Shown in pieces: positions 35,953 through 45,740 of a DNA stretch of 64,000 nt. Numbering within the stretch: position 1 is the first letter of the stretch; every line of letters starts with the position of its first letter. A program made the position numbers and the translations under genes. This DNA is from Bacteroides fragilis (GTDB taxonomy: Bacteria > Bacteroidota > Bacteroidia > Bacteroidales > Bacteroidaceae), in contig NZ_CP018937.1 in NCBI RefSeq assembly GCF_002849695.1, positions 1,674,001-1,738,000 of the forward strand, given 5' to 3'. The notes under the pieces are model-generated. The model had not been told where the DNA came from. It saw only the letters and a list, made by a program, of their open reading frames with translations, and did no database searches.

Positions 35953-36519
35953 ATGAAAAAGCTAATTCTGTTTGGAGCCGCAATATCGATTTCAGTAGCT
36001 ATAAGTGCACAGCATGTCGCTCTGAAAAACAACCTTCTGTATGATGCTACCACTACACCGAATCTGGCATTGGAGATAGGGCTGGGCAAGAAAACCACAT
36101 TCGACCTGTATGGCGGTTACAATCCGTTTACGTTGGGGGGGAACAAGCGTTTCAAGCATTGGCTGGTACAGCCGGAATTTCGTTACTGGACCTGCGAACG
36201 TTTCAATGGAACCTTTTGGGGACTACACCTGCATGGGGGTGAATTTAGCGTGGCCGGTATCCATTTGCCTTTTAAGATGTTTCCTTCACTCAAAGATCAT
36301 CGTTATGAAGGGTATTTCTATGGAGGAGGCGTCAGTGTGGGACATCAGTGGGTGCTGAGTAAGCGTTGGAGCCTGGAAGCCTCGGTCGGAGTGGGATATG
36401 CTCATTGGGTATACGAAAAATATCGTTGTGTGAACTGTAGCCCTAAAATAAAGAGTGGACATAAAAATTATGTAGGTCCTACTAAAGCAGCTGTCTCTTT
36501 AGTCTATTTTATTCGCTAA
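35953..36519 (+). CDS. DUF3575 family outer membrane protein
   Basis: The 188-residue product has a signal peptide (MKKLILFGAAISISVAISAQ) and the DUF3575 motifs VALKNNLLYDATTTPNLALEIGLGKKTTFDLYGGYNPF and HWLVQPEFRYW. The terminal aromatic strand (AAVSLVYFIR) suggests an eight-stranded outer membrane barrel. In Bacteroidales such genes precede DUF3868 proteins and Mfa/FimA-type fimbrial subunits, as here. Confidence 0.88.
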   Translation: MKKLILFGAAISISVAISAQHVALKNNLLYDATTTPNLALEIGLGKKTTFDLYGGYNPFTLGGNKRFKHWLVQPEFRYWTCERFNGTFWGLHLHGGEFSVAGIHLPFKMFPSLKDHRYEGYFYGGGVSVGHQWVLSKRWSLEASVGVGYAHWVYEKYRCVNCSPKIKSGHKNYVGPTKAAVSLVYFIR

Positions 36520-36535
36520 GTTGAATTTTTTTAAA

Positions 36536-37996
36536 ATGAAAGATATGAAAAGGTTTTATTTTCTGATATTGGGTTTTGTCCTTTATAGCATGGGCATTCA
36601 AGCGCAAAATACTTATCAAGGTCATATCGTTTTTGGACAGCATCATGTAGTCCGGAAGGGAGGGGAGTTGAATCTGGATGTATCCCTTGATTTGGAAACC
36701 GTGAAGTTGGGTAGTCAGCAAATGGTTGTACTTACACCGATTCTGCAATCTGCCGGAGGCGGGGAACAGAAACAGTTTGCTCCTGTAGTGATTGCCGGAC
36801 CCAAGCGATATCGGGCCCTGAAACGAGCTTTGGCTTTTGGCTCTGCTGATTTTGATACGCTTCCTATGCTTGTCGAAAAACGGAAAAACGGAATGCCTCA
36901 GATGGTGGATATCCATCTCAGGTTACCATATGATGAATGGATGCGGCAGTCAAGATTTGTTTTCCATGAAAAAGTGACCGGTTGTGCCGATTGTGCTGTC
37001 GGGCGGGATGAGCATATTGTCATGACATCGGTATTTGACGAGGTGTTTACGCCCCGGTATGAATTGAGCTATGTAACTCCACCGGTGGAACCGTTGAAGC
37101 AACGTAGCGAGACGCATACGGCCCGTCTGAATTTCGAAGTAGATAAACACGTTTTGTTACGCAATTATAAGAATAATGCCAATGTACTTGGTGAAGTAGA
37201 TCGGATTGTCCATGAGATACATAATGACTCCAACCTGACTGTAACGGAATTTAAGGTTACAGGCTATGCATCACCTGAGGGCAATTACAATCGTAACATG
37301 AAGTTGTCGGAAAATCGGGCATTGGCGTTGGTCGGTTATTTGCGGAATCGTGGGGGAGTTGACAGGTCTTTGTTAACCGTTGATTGGAAGGGAGAAGACT
37401 GGACAGGTCTGCGTAATGAAGTCGCAGCTTCTCGCCTGAATGATAAAGAGGTTATACTCGCTCTTATCGATGGGGAGACTGATATTACCCGGCGAAAGAA
37501 TCGGTTGCAGGCTTTGAATGGGGGCATTACCTACCGAATGCTATTGCAAGACTATTATCCGCCTTTGCGTCGTAACGAATACACTATTGCCTATGTGGCA
37601 CGTGCTTTCAATGTAGATGAAGCAAAAGAACTGATTAAAACAAAACCCCGGTATCTCAGTCTGAATGAGATGTTTCTTGTAGCCGATACCTATCCCAAGG
37701 ATAGCAAGGAGTTTAAAGAAGTGTTCGACATAGCTGCTCGTATTTATCCCGATGATCCGATAGCACAGCTTAATACGGCGGCACTCGAATTGGAGAAGGG
37801 TGCTGTAGATGCTGCTATTATTCGTCTCCAAAAGCTGGATATGCCCGAAGCGTGGAATAATTTAGGAGTGGCCTACCTGATGAAACAGGAATATGGGAAA
37901 GGAGGAGAATATCTGGAGAAAGCAATAAATGCCGGTATACAAACGGCAGTATACAATATGGGGCAGTTAGCGGCTTGGCTAAAAACCCAGGAGTGA
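36536..37996 (+). CDS. DUF3868/OmpA-like fimbrial-locus protein
   Basis: The 486-residue protein has a signal peptide (ending near GIQAQN), an N-terminal DUF3868 domain (YQGHIVFGQHHVVRKGGELNLDVSLDL in sense order), an OmpA-like peptidoglycan-associated domain (about 195-300; ASPEGNYNRNMKLSENRALAL) and TPR-like repeats at the C-terminus (EAWNNLGVAYLMKQEYGKGGEYLEKAI). It may link the fimbrial assembly to the cell wall. I use the ATG at 36536 rather than a TTG at 36521. Confidence 0.85.
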   Translation: MKDMKRFYFLILGFVLYSMGIQAQNTYQGHIVFGQHHVVRKGGELNLDVSLDLETVKLGSQQMVVLTPILQSAGGGEQKQFAPVVIAGPKRYRALKRALAFGSADFDTLPMLVEKRKNGMPQMVDIHLRLPYDEWMRQSRFVFHEKVTGCADCAVGRDEHIVMTSVFDEVFTPRYELSYVTPPVEPLKQRSETHTARLNFEVDKHVLLRNYKNNANVLGEVDRIVHEIHNDSNLTVTEFKVTGYASPEGNYNRNMKLSENRALALVGYLRNRGGVDRSLLTVDWKGEDWTGLRNEVAASRLNDKEVILALIDGETDITRRKNRLQALNGGITYRMLLQDYYPPLRRNEYTIAYVARAFNVDEAKELIKTKPRYLSLNEMFLVADTYPKDSKEFKEVFDIAARIYPDDPIAQLNTAALELEKGAVDAAIIRLQKLDMPEAWNNLGVAYLMKQEYGKGGEYLEKAINAGIQTAVYNMGQLAAWLKTQE

Positions 37997-38034
37997 CCAA
38001 TAAATGTATTTATTAATTAAACAATTGTAGAACT

Positions 38035-39594
38035 ATGAAAGTAGAATGGAAAAAACTAATGTTCGGCCTCGCAATCGGAGCTGGAATGATGATGATGGTA
38101 TCTTGTAGCGATGAAGAGAATTTTGACCCTGGCGGCAGTCCCGGTAAAGAAGTGCCGGAACCAACGGAGAAAGCGTTTCTCTCCATGCGCTTATCTACCG
38201 GTTCGTTGGCCGGTACCCGGGTGGCAGTCGACCCGACAACCTCGGGACGTACAGAAGAACAGGTGGTAAATCATGTACGCATGGTGCTGTATGAAACCAA
38301 GAATAATACGGTGCGATACTCCTGGGATCTGAATGTATCTACTGATGGAGTGAATGAATTTACCGGAGGAGATGTAGTCAGAGGAGAAGACGTGCCTTCG
38401 GCTACTCCTACAGTGAGCCGTTTTGTGACGGTGGGGCGTGAAGTGGTGAAGCAGGACTATGAATTGCTTATTCTGATCAATCCTCCCGGCGAATTACTGG
38501 AAATAACCGAACAAGGAAATCCCAGAAGTTATTTATCACGTGCTGCCAACATAACAAAAGAGTCGTTGATACAGCCTTATGGTATTGCCGCAGACAATAA
38601 CTTTTATATGACCAATCATCAGGATCTTATTTTTGTTCCTGAAGTAGAGCTGAAGGATAATCAGCGGATGGCTGAGGAAAATCCGGTGAGGGTAGAAGTA
38701 GAGCGTGCAGTAGCAAAAGTGGTTGTTAGTGGGGTGCCTGAAGTAGTGCCGCACGGAGACCGGATTGATAATTTGAAATGGGGGCTGGATGTAACCAACC
38801 AGTATACTTATTGGATGCGTAAAATGACTTTTATCGCTAATTCGGGTGGTGTGCCGGGCGAAATGGAACAGCTCAATAGCGGATACAGGGAAGAACGATA
38901 TGCCGAGGACCCGAACTTTACCGGATTCAGTGCATGGAATGGTGGAAATCCTGCCGGGCAATTTGAATACCTGTCCGGAACTCCGGAGTTGACGAAGGAT
39001 TTTGATGATTATGATTATACTCTGGAAAATACAATGGAAGCTGTTGAACAGCGCCATGACGTTACTACCCGCGTAGTGATCAGTGGTACTTATACACCGA
39101 ATGGCTTTGGATCGGTGGCAACTCGTAACAGTGGTGGCATCAGCTTCTACTATTTCAAAGGTAATGCTATCAGAGTAGAAGCCATGAGAGACATGGTGAA
39201 TGACAGGAACCTGATTCCTCAGGAATTGCGTGACGCCGGATTGGAACAGGCTATCAACGATGTACTGGCATGGAATCCGAATGCGTTTAACTCGCCTACG
39301 GCTTCATTTTCGGTGGGTGGCCTTAATTTCTACTATGAAGGAGTATGCTATTATACTGTCCTGATTCGCCATTTCTCCAATAATATGGTACCCGTACTGA
39401 TGGGATATGGACGTTATGGTGTAGTGCGTAATAACGTTTACCAACTTAGCATCAATAAGATTATTGGTCCGGGACAGCCGGTGATCAATCCTCCGGGAAC
39501 AGATCCGGATGATGAAGATACCTCTTGGATCTCGGCAGATGTCAACATTATGCGGTGGTATATCCGTAATCAGAATGTAGAGGAACTTTTATAA
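38035..39594 (+). CDS. Mfa1/FimA-type major fimbrial subunit
   Basis: The 519-residue lipoprotein (lipobox VSC with Cys24) fits the Bacteroidales type V pilin plan: a first transthyretin-like domain with KAFLSMRLSTGS and VNHVRMVLYETKNNTVRYSWDLNVS, the VEVERAVAKVVVSG joint, and a C-terminal YYTVLIRHFSNN ... YGVVRNNVYQLSINKIIGPG. In these pilins an arginine-specific or similar protease removes the N-terminal strand before polymerization; the TRVAV motif near residue 60 is a possible site. The next gene encodes its anchor. Confidence 0.88.
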   Translation: MKVEWKKLMFGLAIGAGMMMMVSCSDEENFDPGGSPGKEVPEPTEKAFLSMRLSTGSLAGTRVAVDPTTSGRTEEQVVNHVRMVLYETKNNTVRYSWDLNVSTDGVNEFTGGDVVRGEDVPSATPTVSRFVTVGREVVKQDYELLILINPPGELLEITEQGNPRSYLSRAANITKESLIQPYGIAADNNFYMTNHQDLIFVPEVELKDNQRMAEENPVRVEVERAVAKVVVSGVPEVVPHGDRIDNLKWGLDVTNQYTYWMRKMTFIANSGGVPGEMEQLNSGYREERYAEDPNFTGFSAWNGGNPAGQFEYLSGTPELTKDFDDYDYTLENTMEAVEQRHDVTTRVVISGTYTPNGFGSVATRNSGGISFYYFKGNAIRVEAMRDMVNDRNLIPQELRDAGLEQAINDVLAWNPNAFNSPTASFSVGGLNFYYEGVCYYTVLIRHFSNNMVPVLMGYGRYGVVRNNVYQLSINKIIGPGQPVINPPGTDPDDEDTSWISADVNIMRWYIRNQNVEELL

Positions 39595-39627
39595 ATTCTT
39601 TCTTATTTAAACTAAACTGAAGTAGCT

Positions 39628-40608
39628 ATGAACAGATTTATCGGATACATACAGGTTGCATGTTGCTGCCTTCTGCTATGTGCTTCCTGCGTCAGAGACG
39701 GGATGGATGAAGATTGCAATTCTTATGTCCGCTTTGTATACGACTACAACCTGGAATACATAGACCTGTTTCATAAGCAGGCAACCAAGATGAACTTGTA
39801 TGTATTCGATGAAAAAGGTGTATTTGTGACAGAACTTGAAGAAAAATCCGGTGCTTTTGCACCGGATTATCTGATGACTTTACCTCAATCCATGTCAGGC
39901 AAGAAGTATATTTTTGTTGCTTGGTCCGGATTGTACGGCGAGTCGTATGATAAGGTTGCACTCACTCCCGGAGTATCTACACTGGCGGATCTGGAGGTCA
40001 GCGTCAATAACTTGAAAACCCGGAGTGGTGGGGGAGTGGTCGACAGGGAACTCCATCTGCTATGGCATGGCAAGCAGGCAGAAGTGTCTCCGCAATATAA
40101 TAATGATGTCACTACTGTCTCGTTGCTGAAAAATACGAAAAAATTTCGCATTATCATGCAAATGCTTGATGATAGCAACATTGATGTGGATGATTATGAT
40201 TTTCGGATCGTTTCACCCAATGGAAGGTACGATCATGAAAACGGCCTTTTGGGAGATGAAACGGACGAGAAAGTAGAATATACTACTTACCATACCGAAA
40301 ACGATTCTGAAACCGGAGCTATAGCCGAACTGAACACATTGCGACTGATGACTGACAAAGAAAACAGATTGGTTATTACACATAAGCCATCGGGCAATGT
40401 GATTCTTGACATCTCTCTGAATAAGTATCTCAACGCGTTGAGGCTTCAGCAATATTCTGATTTACCTCTGCAGGAATATCTGGATCGTGCTGATAAGCAT
40501 GGTATCATTTTGTTCTTTAAGGGCATGGATAGCAATGGAAACTATATTAGTGTGGATGTGCAGATCAACGGTTGGTTGATTCGGAAACAAGAGGTCGATG
40601 GAGTTTAG
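39628..40608 (+). CDS. FimB/Mfa2-type fimbrial anchor lipoprotein
   Basis: The 326-residue lipoprotein (lipobox CASC, Cys21) has the Mfa2 family pattern: RFVYDYNLEYIDLFHKQATKMNLYVFDEKGVF, the LLWHGKQAEV middle and the KKFRIIMQMLDDSNIDVDDYDFRI second domain. Mfa2 proteins terminate and anchor the fimbrial polymer at the outer membrane. It follows the major subunit gene by 33 bases and is last in the operon. Confidence 0.9.
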   Translation: MNRFIGYIQVACCCLLLCASCVRDGMDEDCNSYVRFVYDYNLEYIDLFHKQATKMNLYVFDEKGVFVTELEEKSGAFAPDYLMTLPQSMSGKKYIFVAWSGLYGESYDKVALTPGVSTLADLEVSVNNLKTRSGGGVVDRELHLLWHGKQAEVSPQYNNDVTTVSLLKNTKKFRIIMQMLDDSNIDVDDYDFRIVSPNGRYDHENGLLGDETDEKVEYTTYHTENDSETGAIAELNTLRLMTDKENRLVITHKPSGNVILDISLNKYLNALRLQQYSDLPLQEYLDRADKHGIILFFKGMDSNGNYISVDVQINGWLIRKQEVDGV

Positions 40609-40614
40609 GTGGGA

Positions 40615-40699
40615 GGGTGTAGCCATCTGGGGCGGATGGCTACACCCAAACGTCGGGATGGCTACACCCTATATACTAAAGGGCGTAGCCATCTTTTTT
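40615..40699 (+). terminator. tandem hairpins with four interchangeable arms
   Basis: The 13-base word GGGTGTAGCCATC or its complement occurs four times: arm 1 40615-40627, arm 2 40635-40647, arm 3 40657-40669, arm 4 40681-40693 (one change). Arms 1+2 form a perfect 13-bp stem; arms 3+4 form a second stem directly followed by six T, an intrinsic terminator for the fimbrial operon. Arm 1 can equally pair with arm 3 and arm 2 with arm 4. Confidence 0.8.
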
Positions 40700-40722
40700 A
40701 TGCATATCTTCGTCGGGTAAGC

Positions 40723-41691
40723 TTATAATGTGTCGATAAAACTTTTTTGCTGTTCAAGAAAGCTGATTCTTTGTGCCTCTCCGCTCTCTGAGATCAGTGT
40801 AGAGTGTCTTTTTAACGATTGTATCCAATCTTTTTGTATCCCGCAAATTCGTGGGCTCTGAGAATCCATCGAATTAATGGAATATACCCGGAGGAGACTG
40901 ATCTGGAAATCTTTCTTTTCTATATAGCTATAGGTTGCCTCAAAGTCGATATTCGATAAGTAAATGGCCACTTTGTTTCCGTTACCGAATTCTCCTTTTG
41001 CGGATATTTGTTCCAATTCATGCAGCAACAGTACCAGTTCGTTTTTTAAATGCATCAGGTCTGTTTCCGAGATCAGATTTAATCCGGTAAAGTATTTCAT
41101 TTCTTTCACAAACGAGTAGAATACGTTACTATCCCATATGAAACAAGTCTTTCTGCACGCCTTAACTGCTTCACTCAATAATTTGTGGGCATTTACCGCT
41201 TTGACGGGTATTTGCATACCCGACAAGTTGTTAGGAGTACGTATTTTCCCGTTCTGATAAATCCATCTGCATAAACGGAACTTCGATAGGTATTCATACG
41301 AAGAATAAAGAGTAAAAGGGATCACATTGGAAGCCGTATATATCTTCGTACTACTGTCGTCCTTTACATAATTGAAGATGCGAAGATAACGCTCTATAAT
41401 TTCATAATAACTCTCCAGGGGATCGGGTGAATGCAGTAAGTTCAGGTCGAAAGTCACCCGGTTTGACTGGTGGTTCCCAATAATTTGGTCGATTGATATC
41501 CCCAGTTTACATGAAACCAGTGCAACCTCGTCGAAAGTGAAGGCTACTTCTCCCCGTAATCTTCGGTATACAGCTTCTTTTCCCATGCATAGCGCATCTG
41601 TCAGATAGTTAGCCAGATTTATTCCCCGGGGAATCCGCTCTTTCATTGCTGCAATAAGCTCGTTAACGATATAATTTTTCATAACTGCCAT
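40723..41691 (-). CDS. HTH-like regulatory protein, paralog A
   Basis: The 322-residue protein has a phage-repressor-like N-terminal segment (GKEAVYRRLRGEVAFTFDEVALVSCKLGISIDQIIG, residues 33-70 in order) that looks like a degenerate helix-turn-helix, and a long alpha-helical region ending with QRISFLEQQKSFIDTL. No transmembrane segment is seen. It is clearly paralogous to the next leftward gene (41931-42977), with identical motifs throughout. It converges on the fimbrial operon, so a role in its control is possible but inferred. Confidence 0.7.
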   Translation of the reverse strand: MAVMKNYIVNELIAAMKERIPRGINLANYLTDALCMGKEAVYRRLRGEVAFTFDEVALVSCKLGISIDQIIGNHQSNRVTFDLNLLHSPDPLESYYEIIERYLRIFNYVKDDSSTKIYTASNVIPFTLYSSYEYLSKFRLCRWIYQNGKIRTPNNLSGMQIPVKAVNAHKLLSEAVKACRKTCFIWDSNVFYSFVKEMKYFTGLNLISETDLMHLKNELVLLLHELEQISAKGEFGNGNKVAIYLSNIDFEATYSYIEKKDFQISLLRVYSINSMDSQSPRICGIQKDWIQSLKRHSTLISESGEAQRISFLEQQKSFIDTL

Positions 41692-41845
41692 TTGGGTTAT
41701 TGATTAATAATATTGTAATAATTGTAATAGCTTGTGGCATATACAAATATAGAGTAAGTAACCCGAACTTTTGTGTGGCATATCATGTGTGGAAAAAAGA
41801 AGGTATTTCTGATTGGGAAATAATTGTCGGAAAGACAGGTTGGGA

Positions 41846-41880
41846 ATGAAAAAAAACAGATGGCAATGCCACCTGTTTTC
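41846..41880 (-). terminator. terminator after HTH-like paralog B
   Basis: Leftward, GAAAACAGGTGGCA-TTGCCATCTGTTTTTTTTC forms a near-perfect hairpin followed by a T run. It would end transcription of the gene at 41931-42977 before its paralog. Confidence 0.75.
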
Positions 41881-41930
41881 GATAATTGTCACTATTCTCC
41901 CCAGTTGTTTCGTTTTTCGTTTTAAGAAAG

Positions 41931-42977
41931 TTACAAGGTGTTTATTATTTCACGCTGTTCTTTAAAGAAGCGTATACGTTGCATCTCTCCGCTTTCGGAT
42001 ATTTGTGTTGAGAATTTCTTGAGTGACTGCACCCATTCTTTCAAACTGCGGAACATGCCGTCATCCTGGGTAGTAATGGCATTGATAGAATATATACGTA
42101 TCATGCTGATGTGACTGTTGCTGGTTGCCACATAACTGTAAGTGGCGTCGAACTTAATATTCGAAATATAGATGCGTACATCATTGCCGGTTTCGTATTT
42201 ACCTTTCCCGGCGAGTTCCTCCAATTCTTCCGTCAGAAGTAGTAAATCATCTTTTATCATTTCTTTATCTTCTTCAGATATCAGATGGATTTCCGAGAAG
42301 AACTGTATGTCTCTCACAACATGTTCAAAAACGGTATTATCCCAGATGTAATCTGTAGTTCTCATCTGCTGTGTCATGTTGACGAAGTCTTTTTGGGCAT
42401 CATATATTTTGTGTGGAATCTCCAGTTCGTCAAAGTGTTTACATCTGATATTTTCGTTCTGATACATCCACTTAAACAAACGGAATTTCGAAAGAATATC
42501 ATGCTTGAGATATAGTGCCTGAGGCAAAATATTCGATGACGTTGCCATTTCTGTTGTAGGGTCTTCACGGATACTGTCGAATGCATTGACATATCTTGTG
42601 AGGATGTCATGGTAAGTCTCGAATGTGTTACTATGGTGTACTACATTAAGATCGAATACTGCGTTATTGCTGAAACTCACACCAATCATTTTGTCGAGCG
42701 ATATTCCTAATTTTCTTGAAATGACAGCAGCTTCTGCCAGTGTAAATGGTACTTCTCCACGCAGGCGGCGATAGATAGCTTCTTTACCTATATATAAGAT
42801 ATCCATCAATGTATTTGCCAGATTGGCTCCGGCCGGAACTTTTTCTTTTGCGGCTTCTATTAAGCCTGTATTTAATTCGTTTATTATCATAGCCTTTGTT
42901 TCTTTATTTAACATATTTGCACCCTGGCTTGTTTCGGTATTCGCAACTATTTTTTCATTTGCAGCCTCTATTTGCAT
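41931..42977 (-). CDS. HTH-like regulatory protein, paralog B
   Basis: This 348-residue protein matches paralog A across its length: GKEAIYRRLRGEVPFTLAEAAVISRKLGISLDKMIG near residue 70, the central FRLFKWMYQNENIRCK, YISNIKFDATYSYVATSNSHISMIRIYSINAI and the end QRIRFFKEQREIINTL. It has an extra 20 residues at the start; an alternative ATG at 42914 would give a protein starting like paralog A. It is predicted cytoplasmic, with no known function. A tandem duplication made this pair. Confidence 0.7.
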   Translation of the reverse strand: MQIEAANEKIVANTETSQGANMLNKETKAMIINELNTGLIEAAKEKVPAGANLANTLMDILYIGKEAIYRRLRGEVPFTLAEAAVISRKLGISLDKMIGVSFSNNAVFDLNVVHHSNTFETYHDILTRYVNAFDSIREDPTTEMATSSNILPQALYLKHDILSKFRLFKWMYQNENIRCKHFDELEIPHKIYDAQKDFVNMTQQMRTTDYIWDNTVFEHVVRDIQFFSEIHLISEEDKEMIKDDLLLLTEELEELAGKGKYETGNDVRIYISNIKFDATYSYVATSNSHISMIRIYSINAITTQDDGMFRSLKEWVQSLKKFSTQISESGEMQRIRFFKEQREIINTL

Positions 42978-43124
42978 AATAAGTGAGTTGATGCCGTTTA
43001 ATGTAGATAGAGAGAAAGCATTTCTGAAACAGAAACATTCTATCGGTCACGAATATCTTCTGATCCTGGTGTAGCTTTGTATACACCGAGTCGGAAGTTC
43101 CGTTTTTATGTTAAACCCCTAAAA

Positions 43125-43451
43125 ATGATTATTATGGATTTAGAAAAAGTATTATTTAGAGAAATAGACAATAAAAGCCGTATTTTTTTGTATAAGGAAG
43201 GAGATTGCTGGAGTGCACACGATAATTCGGCGCGTCATCTTTGTTTTTTGTATTCGCAGCTCAATGCTTTTGATCGTATTTATCATGCATATGAGATTGT
43301 ACTGAAGTGTGTTATGCTGAGTAATGCCATGATTGAGAAGTTTGTTGAACACACATTGGTACAGACGGGTCGAGCAGATGAAATGGAAATCAGCATTCCG
43401 GAAGAAAAAAAAGCGGAATTTGAAAGCTGGCGCAGCACGTTCGGAGTATAA
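43125..43451 (+). CDS. hypothetical protein
   Basis: A 108-residue soluble protein (MDLEKVLFREIDNKSRIFLY; GDCWSAHDNSARHLCFLY). No motif or family is recognised. The start at 43125 or the ATG three codons later is likelier than the frame's first codon at 43077. It is divergent from paralog B and carries a normal composition. Confidence 0.6.
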   Translation: MIIMDLEKVLFREIDNKSRIFLYKEGDCWSAHDNSARHLCFLYSQLNAFDRIYHAYEIVLKCVMLSNAMIEKFVEHTLVQTGRADEMEISIPEEKKAEFESWRSTFGV

Positions 43452-43502
43452 ATGAATTTTTAGAATTGGTGGCTTTTTATTAAAAATATGTGTTCGGAAA
43501 AC

Positions 43503-43533
43503 TTGCATATTTTAATCAAATCGTTTACATTTG
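43503..43533 (+). promoter_or_regulatory. promoter of the UDP-glucuronate decarboxylase gene
   Basis: TTGC at 43503-43506 and TACATTTG at 43526-43533, 19 bases apart, match the Bacteroides promoter consensus. Confidence 0.65.
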
Positions 43534-43545
43534 TGCAGATCTAAA

Positions 43546-43575
43546 TGATAGAGGGCGCACGTTTGCCCTCTGTCA
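43546..43575 (+). promoter_or_regulatory. 5' leader hairpin
   Basis: TGATAGAGGGC (43546-43556) pairs with GCCCTCTGTCA (43565-43575) in an 11-bp stem with one wobble and an 8-base loop. It lies in the 5' leader, 15 bases before the start codon, without a T tract, so it may control translation or mRNA stability. Confidence 0.55.
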
Positions 43576-43590
43576 TTATAAAATAATTAC

Positions 43591-44529
43591 ATGAAAAGAA
43601 TCTTAGTTAGCGGAGGTGCCGGGTTTATTGGCTCACATCTCTGTACTCGGCTAATCAACGAGGGACACGACGTTATTTGTCTGGATAATTTTTTTACCGG
43701 ATCAAAAGAAAATATTATCCATTTAATGGATAATCACCATTTTGAAGTGGTACGTCATGATATAACATTCCCATATAGTGCTGAAGTAGACGAAATATAC
43801 AATCTTGCCTGTCCGGCTTCTCCCATACATTATCAGTACGACGCCATTCAGACCATTAAAACATCGGTGATGGGAGCTATCAATATGTTAGGATTGGCCA
43901 GAAGGCTTAATGCTAAAATTCTGCAGGCTTCGACCAGTGAAGTTTATGGTGATCCGGAGGTACATCCGCAACCGGAATCTTATTGGGGAAATGTCAATCC
44001 GATAGGTATCCGTTCTTGTTATGATGAAGGGAAACGCTGCTCTGAGACCCTTTTTATGGATTATCACCGCCAGAATAACGTACGTATTAAAATTGTTCGT
44101 ATTTTCAATACATACGGTCCACGGATGCTGCCCCATGATGGGAGAGTGGTTTCTAATTTCGTCATTCAGGCGTTGAAGAACGATGATATAACTATCTATG
44201 GGACCGGTGAGCAAACCCGTAGCTTTCAGTATATAGATGACTTGGTCGAAGGTATGATTCGGATGATGAATACGGATGATGATTTTACGGGACCTATAAA
44301 TCTTGGTAATCCCAATGAATTTTCCATGCTTCAGTTGGCAGAGATGATTATCCGGAAAACCGGGTCGAAGTCAAAGATCACTTTCAAACCTTTGCCTCAT
44401 GACGATCCTCAACAGCGTAAGCCTGATATCAGTTTAGCACAGGAAAAGCTGGGATGGCAGCCTACAATTTTGTTGGATGAAGGTCTGGATCGTATGATTG
44501 ATTATTTTAAAAAGAAGTACACGTTATAA
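43591..44529 (+). CDS. UDP-glucuronate decarboxylase (UDP-xylose synthase)
   Basis: The 312-residue short-chain dehydrogenase/epimerase has the NAD-binding [11 protein letters not shown], the conserved HDIT and [11 protein letters not shown] motif of UXS enzymes, the catalytic YDEGK (YxxxK) and [10 protein letters not shown]. It should convert UDP-glucuronate to UDP-xylose for surface polysaccharide or glycoprotein synthesis. It is close to a REC-histidine kinase gene downstream, 34 bases away. Confidence 0.93.
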   Translation: MKRILVSGGAGFIGSHLCTRLINEGHDVICLDNFFTGSKENIIHLMDNHHFEVVRHDITFPYSAEVDEIYNLACPASPIHYQYDAIQTIKTSVMGAINMLGLARRLNAKILQASTSEVYGDPEVHPQPESYWGNVNPIGIRSCYDEGKRCSETLFMDYHRQNNVRIKIVRIFNTYGPRMLPHDGRVVSNFVIQALKNDDITIYGTGEQTRSFQYIDDLVEGMIRMMNTDDDFTGPINLGNPNEFSMLQLAEMIIRKTGSKSKITFKPLPHDDPQQRKPDISLAQEKLGWQPTILLDEGLDRMIDYFKKKYTL

Positions 44530-44563
44530 TAAAATAAGAACTCAAGATTAAAGCTACATAAAG

Positions 44564-45691
44564 ATGAATATGGAAATTAATCCCTCGGAATATAAAATTC
44601 TCATTGTAGACGATGTAATGTCAAATGTCCTTTTGCTGAAAGTATTGTTGACCAATGAGAAGTTTAACATAGTGACAGCCTGTAATGGAACCCAGGCACT
44701 GGATCAAGTGAAAAAAGAGAATCCGGATTTGATATTGTTGGATGTGATGATGCCGGACATGAGCGGTTTTGAAGTCTCTCAGAAATTAAAGGCTGATCCC
44801 GAAGCAGCTCATATTCCAATTATCTTTTTGACAGCACTGAATAGCACTGCCGATATAGTGAAAGGTTTTCAGGTAGGTGGCAATGACTTTATATCTAAAC
44901 CTTTTAATAAGGAAGAGTTGATAATCCGTGTCACACACCAAATTTCTTTAGTAGCAGCCAAACGTATTATTGAAGCTAAAACGGAGGAGCTTAAAAAGAC
45001 TATTATCGGGCGTGATAAGCTCTATTCGGTTATAGCTCATGATCTTCGTTCGCCTATGGGATCTATTAAGATGGTACTTAATATGCTGATCTTGAGTTTG
45101 CCCAAAGAAAAAATAGGTGAAGACATGTACGAACTGCTGACCATGGCTAATCAGACTACTGAAGATGTATTTTCTCTGTTGGACAACTTGTTGAAGTGGA
45201 CAAAAAGTCAGATAGGTAAACTTAAAGTTGTATATCAGGATATTGACATGGTTGAAGTTGTGGAGGGAGTTGGAGAGATTTTCTCAATGGTGGCCGGTTT
45301 GAAGAATATTCATTTGCGTATTGAAGCACCGGAACATCAGGCTGTATATGCTGATATTGATATGATAAAAACAGTTATACGCAATTTAATAAGCAATGCT
45401 ATCAAATTCAGTAATGAAGGTTCTGAGATCCTCATAAAAGTAGAAGATATGGATGGAATGTCAATCGTTAGTGTGAAGGATAGCGGATGTGGTATTGATG
45501 AAGAAAGTCAGAAGAAACTATTGCACACTGATACGCACTTCAGTACTTTCGGGACTAATAATGAAGAAGGTTCGGGACTTGGATTGCTGTTGTGTCAGGA
45601 TTTCGTAGTGAAGAATGGAGGTAAGTTGTGGTTTACTTCTGTTAAGGGTGAAGGCTCAACTTTCTATTTTTCTATTCCACTGAAAAAATAA
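44564..45691 (+). CDS. response-regulator/histidine-kinase hybrid (REC-HisKA-HATPase)
   Basis: The 375-residue cytoplasmic protein starts with a receiver domain (DDVMSN; phospho-acceptor Asp in LILLDVMMPDMSGFE; FLTAL; SKPFNKEEL), followed by a short coiled linker, the HisKA H-box VIAHDLRSPMGSIKM and the HATPase boxes NLISNAIKFSNEG, DSGCGI and GSGLGLLL. No membrane segment is present, so it takes its input through the receiver, making it an intermediate in a phosphorelay rather than a direct sensor. No partner gene lies here. Confidence 0.92.
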   Translation: MNMEINPSEYKILIVDDVMSNVLLLKVLLTNEKFNIVTACNGTQALDQVKKENPDLILLDVMMPDMSGFEVSQKLKADPEAAHIPIIFLTALNSTADIVKGFQVGGNDFISKPFNKEELIIRVTHQISLVAAKRIIEAKTEELKKTIIGRDKLYSVIAHDLRSPMGSIKMVLNMLILSLPKEKIGEDMYELLTMANQTTEDVFSLLDNLLKWTKSQIGKLKVVYQDIDMVEVVEGVGEIFSMVAGLKNIHLRIEAPEHQAVYADIDMIKTVIRNLISNAIKFSNEGSEILIKVEDMDGMSIVSVKDSGCGIDEESQKKLLHTDTHFSTFGTNNEEGSGLGLLLCQDFVVKNGGKLWFTSVKGEGSTFYFSIPLKK

Positions 45692-45740
45692 GGCTTCAGC
45701 AGTTTGGGTGGATCGTTTGAGAATCAGACTATTCAAGTAG

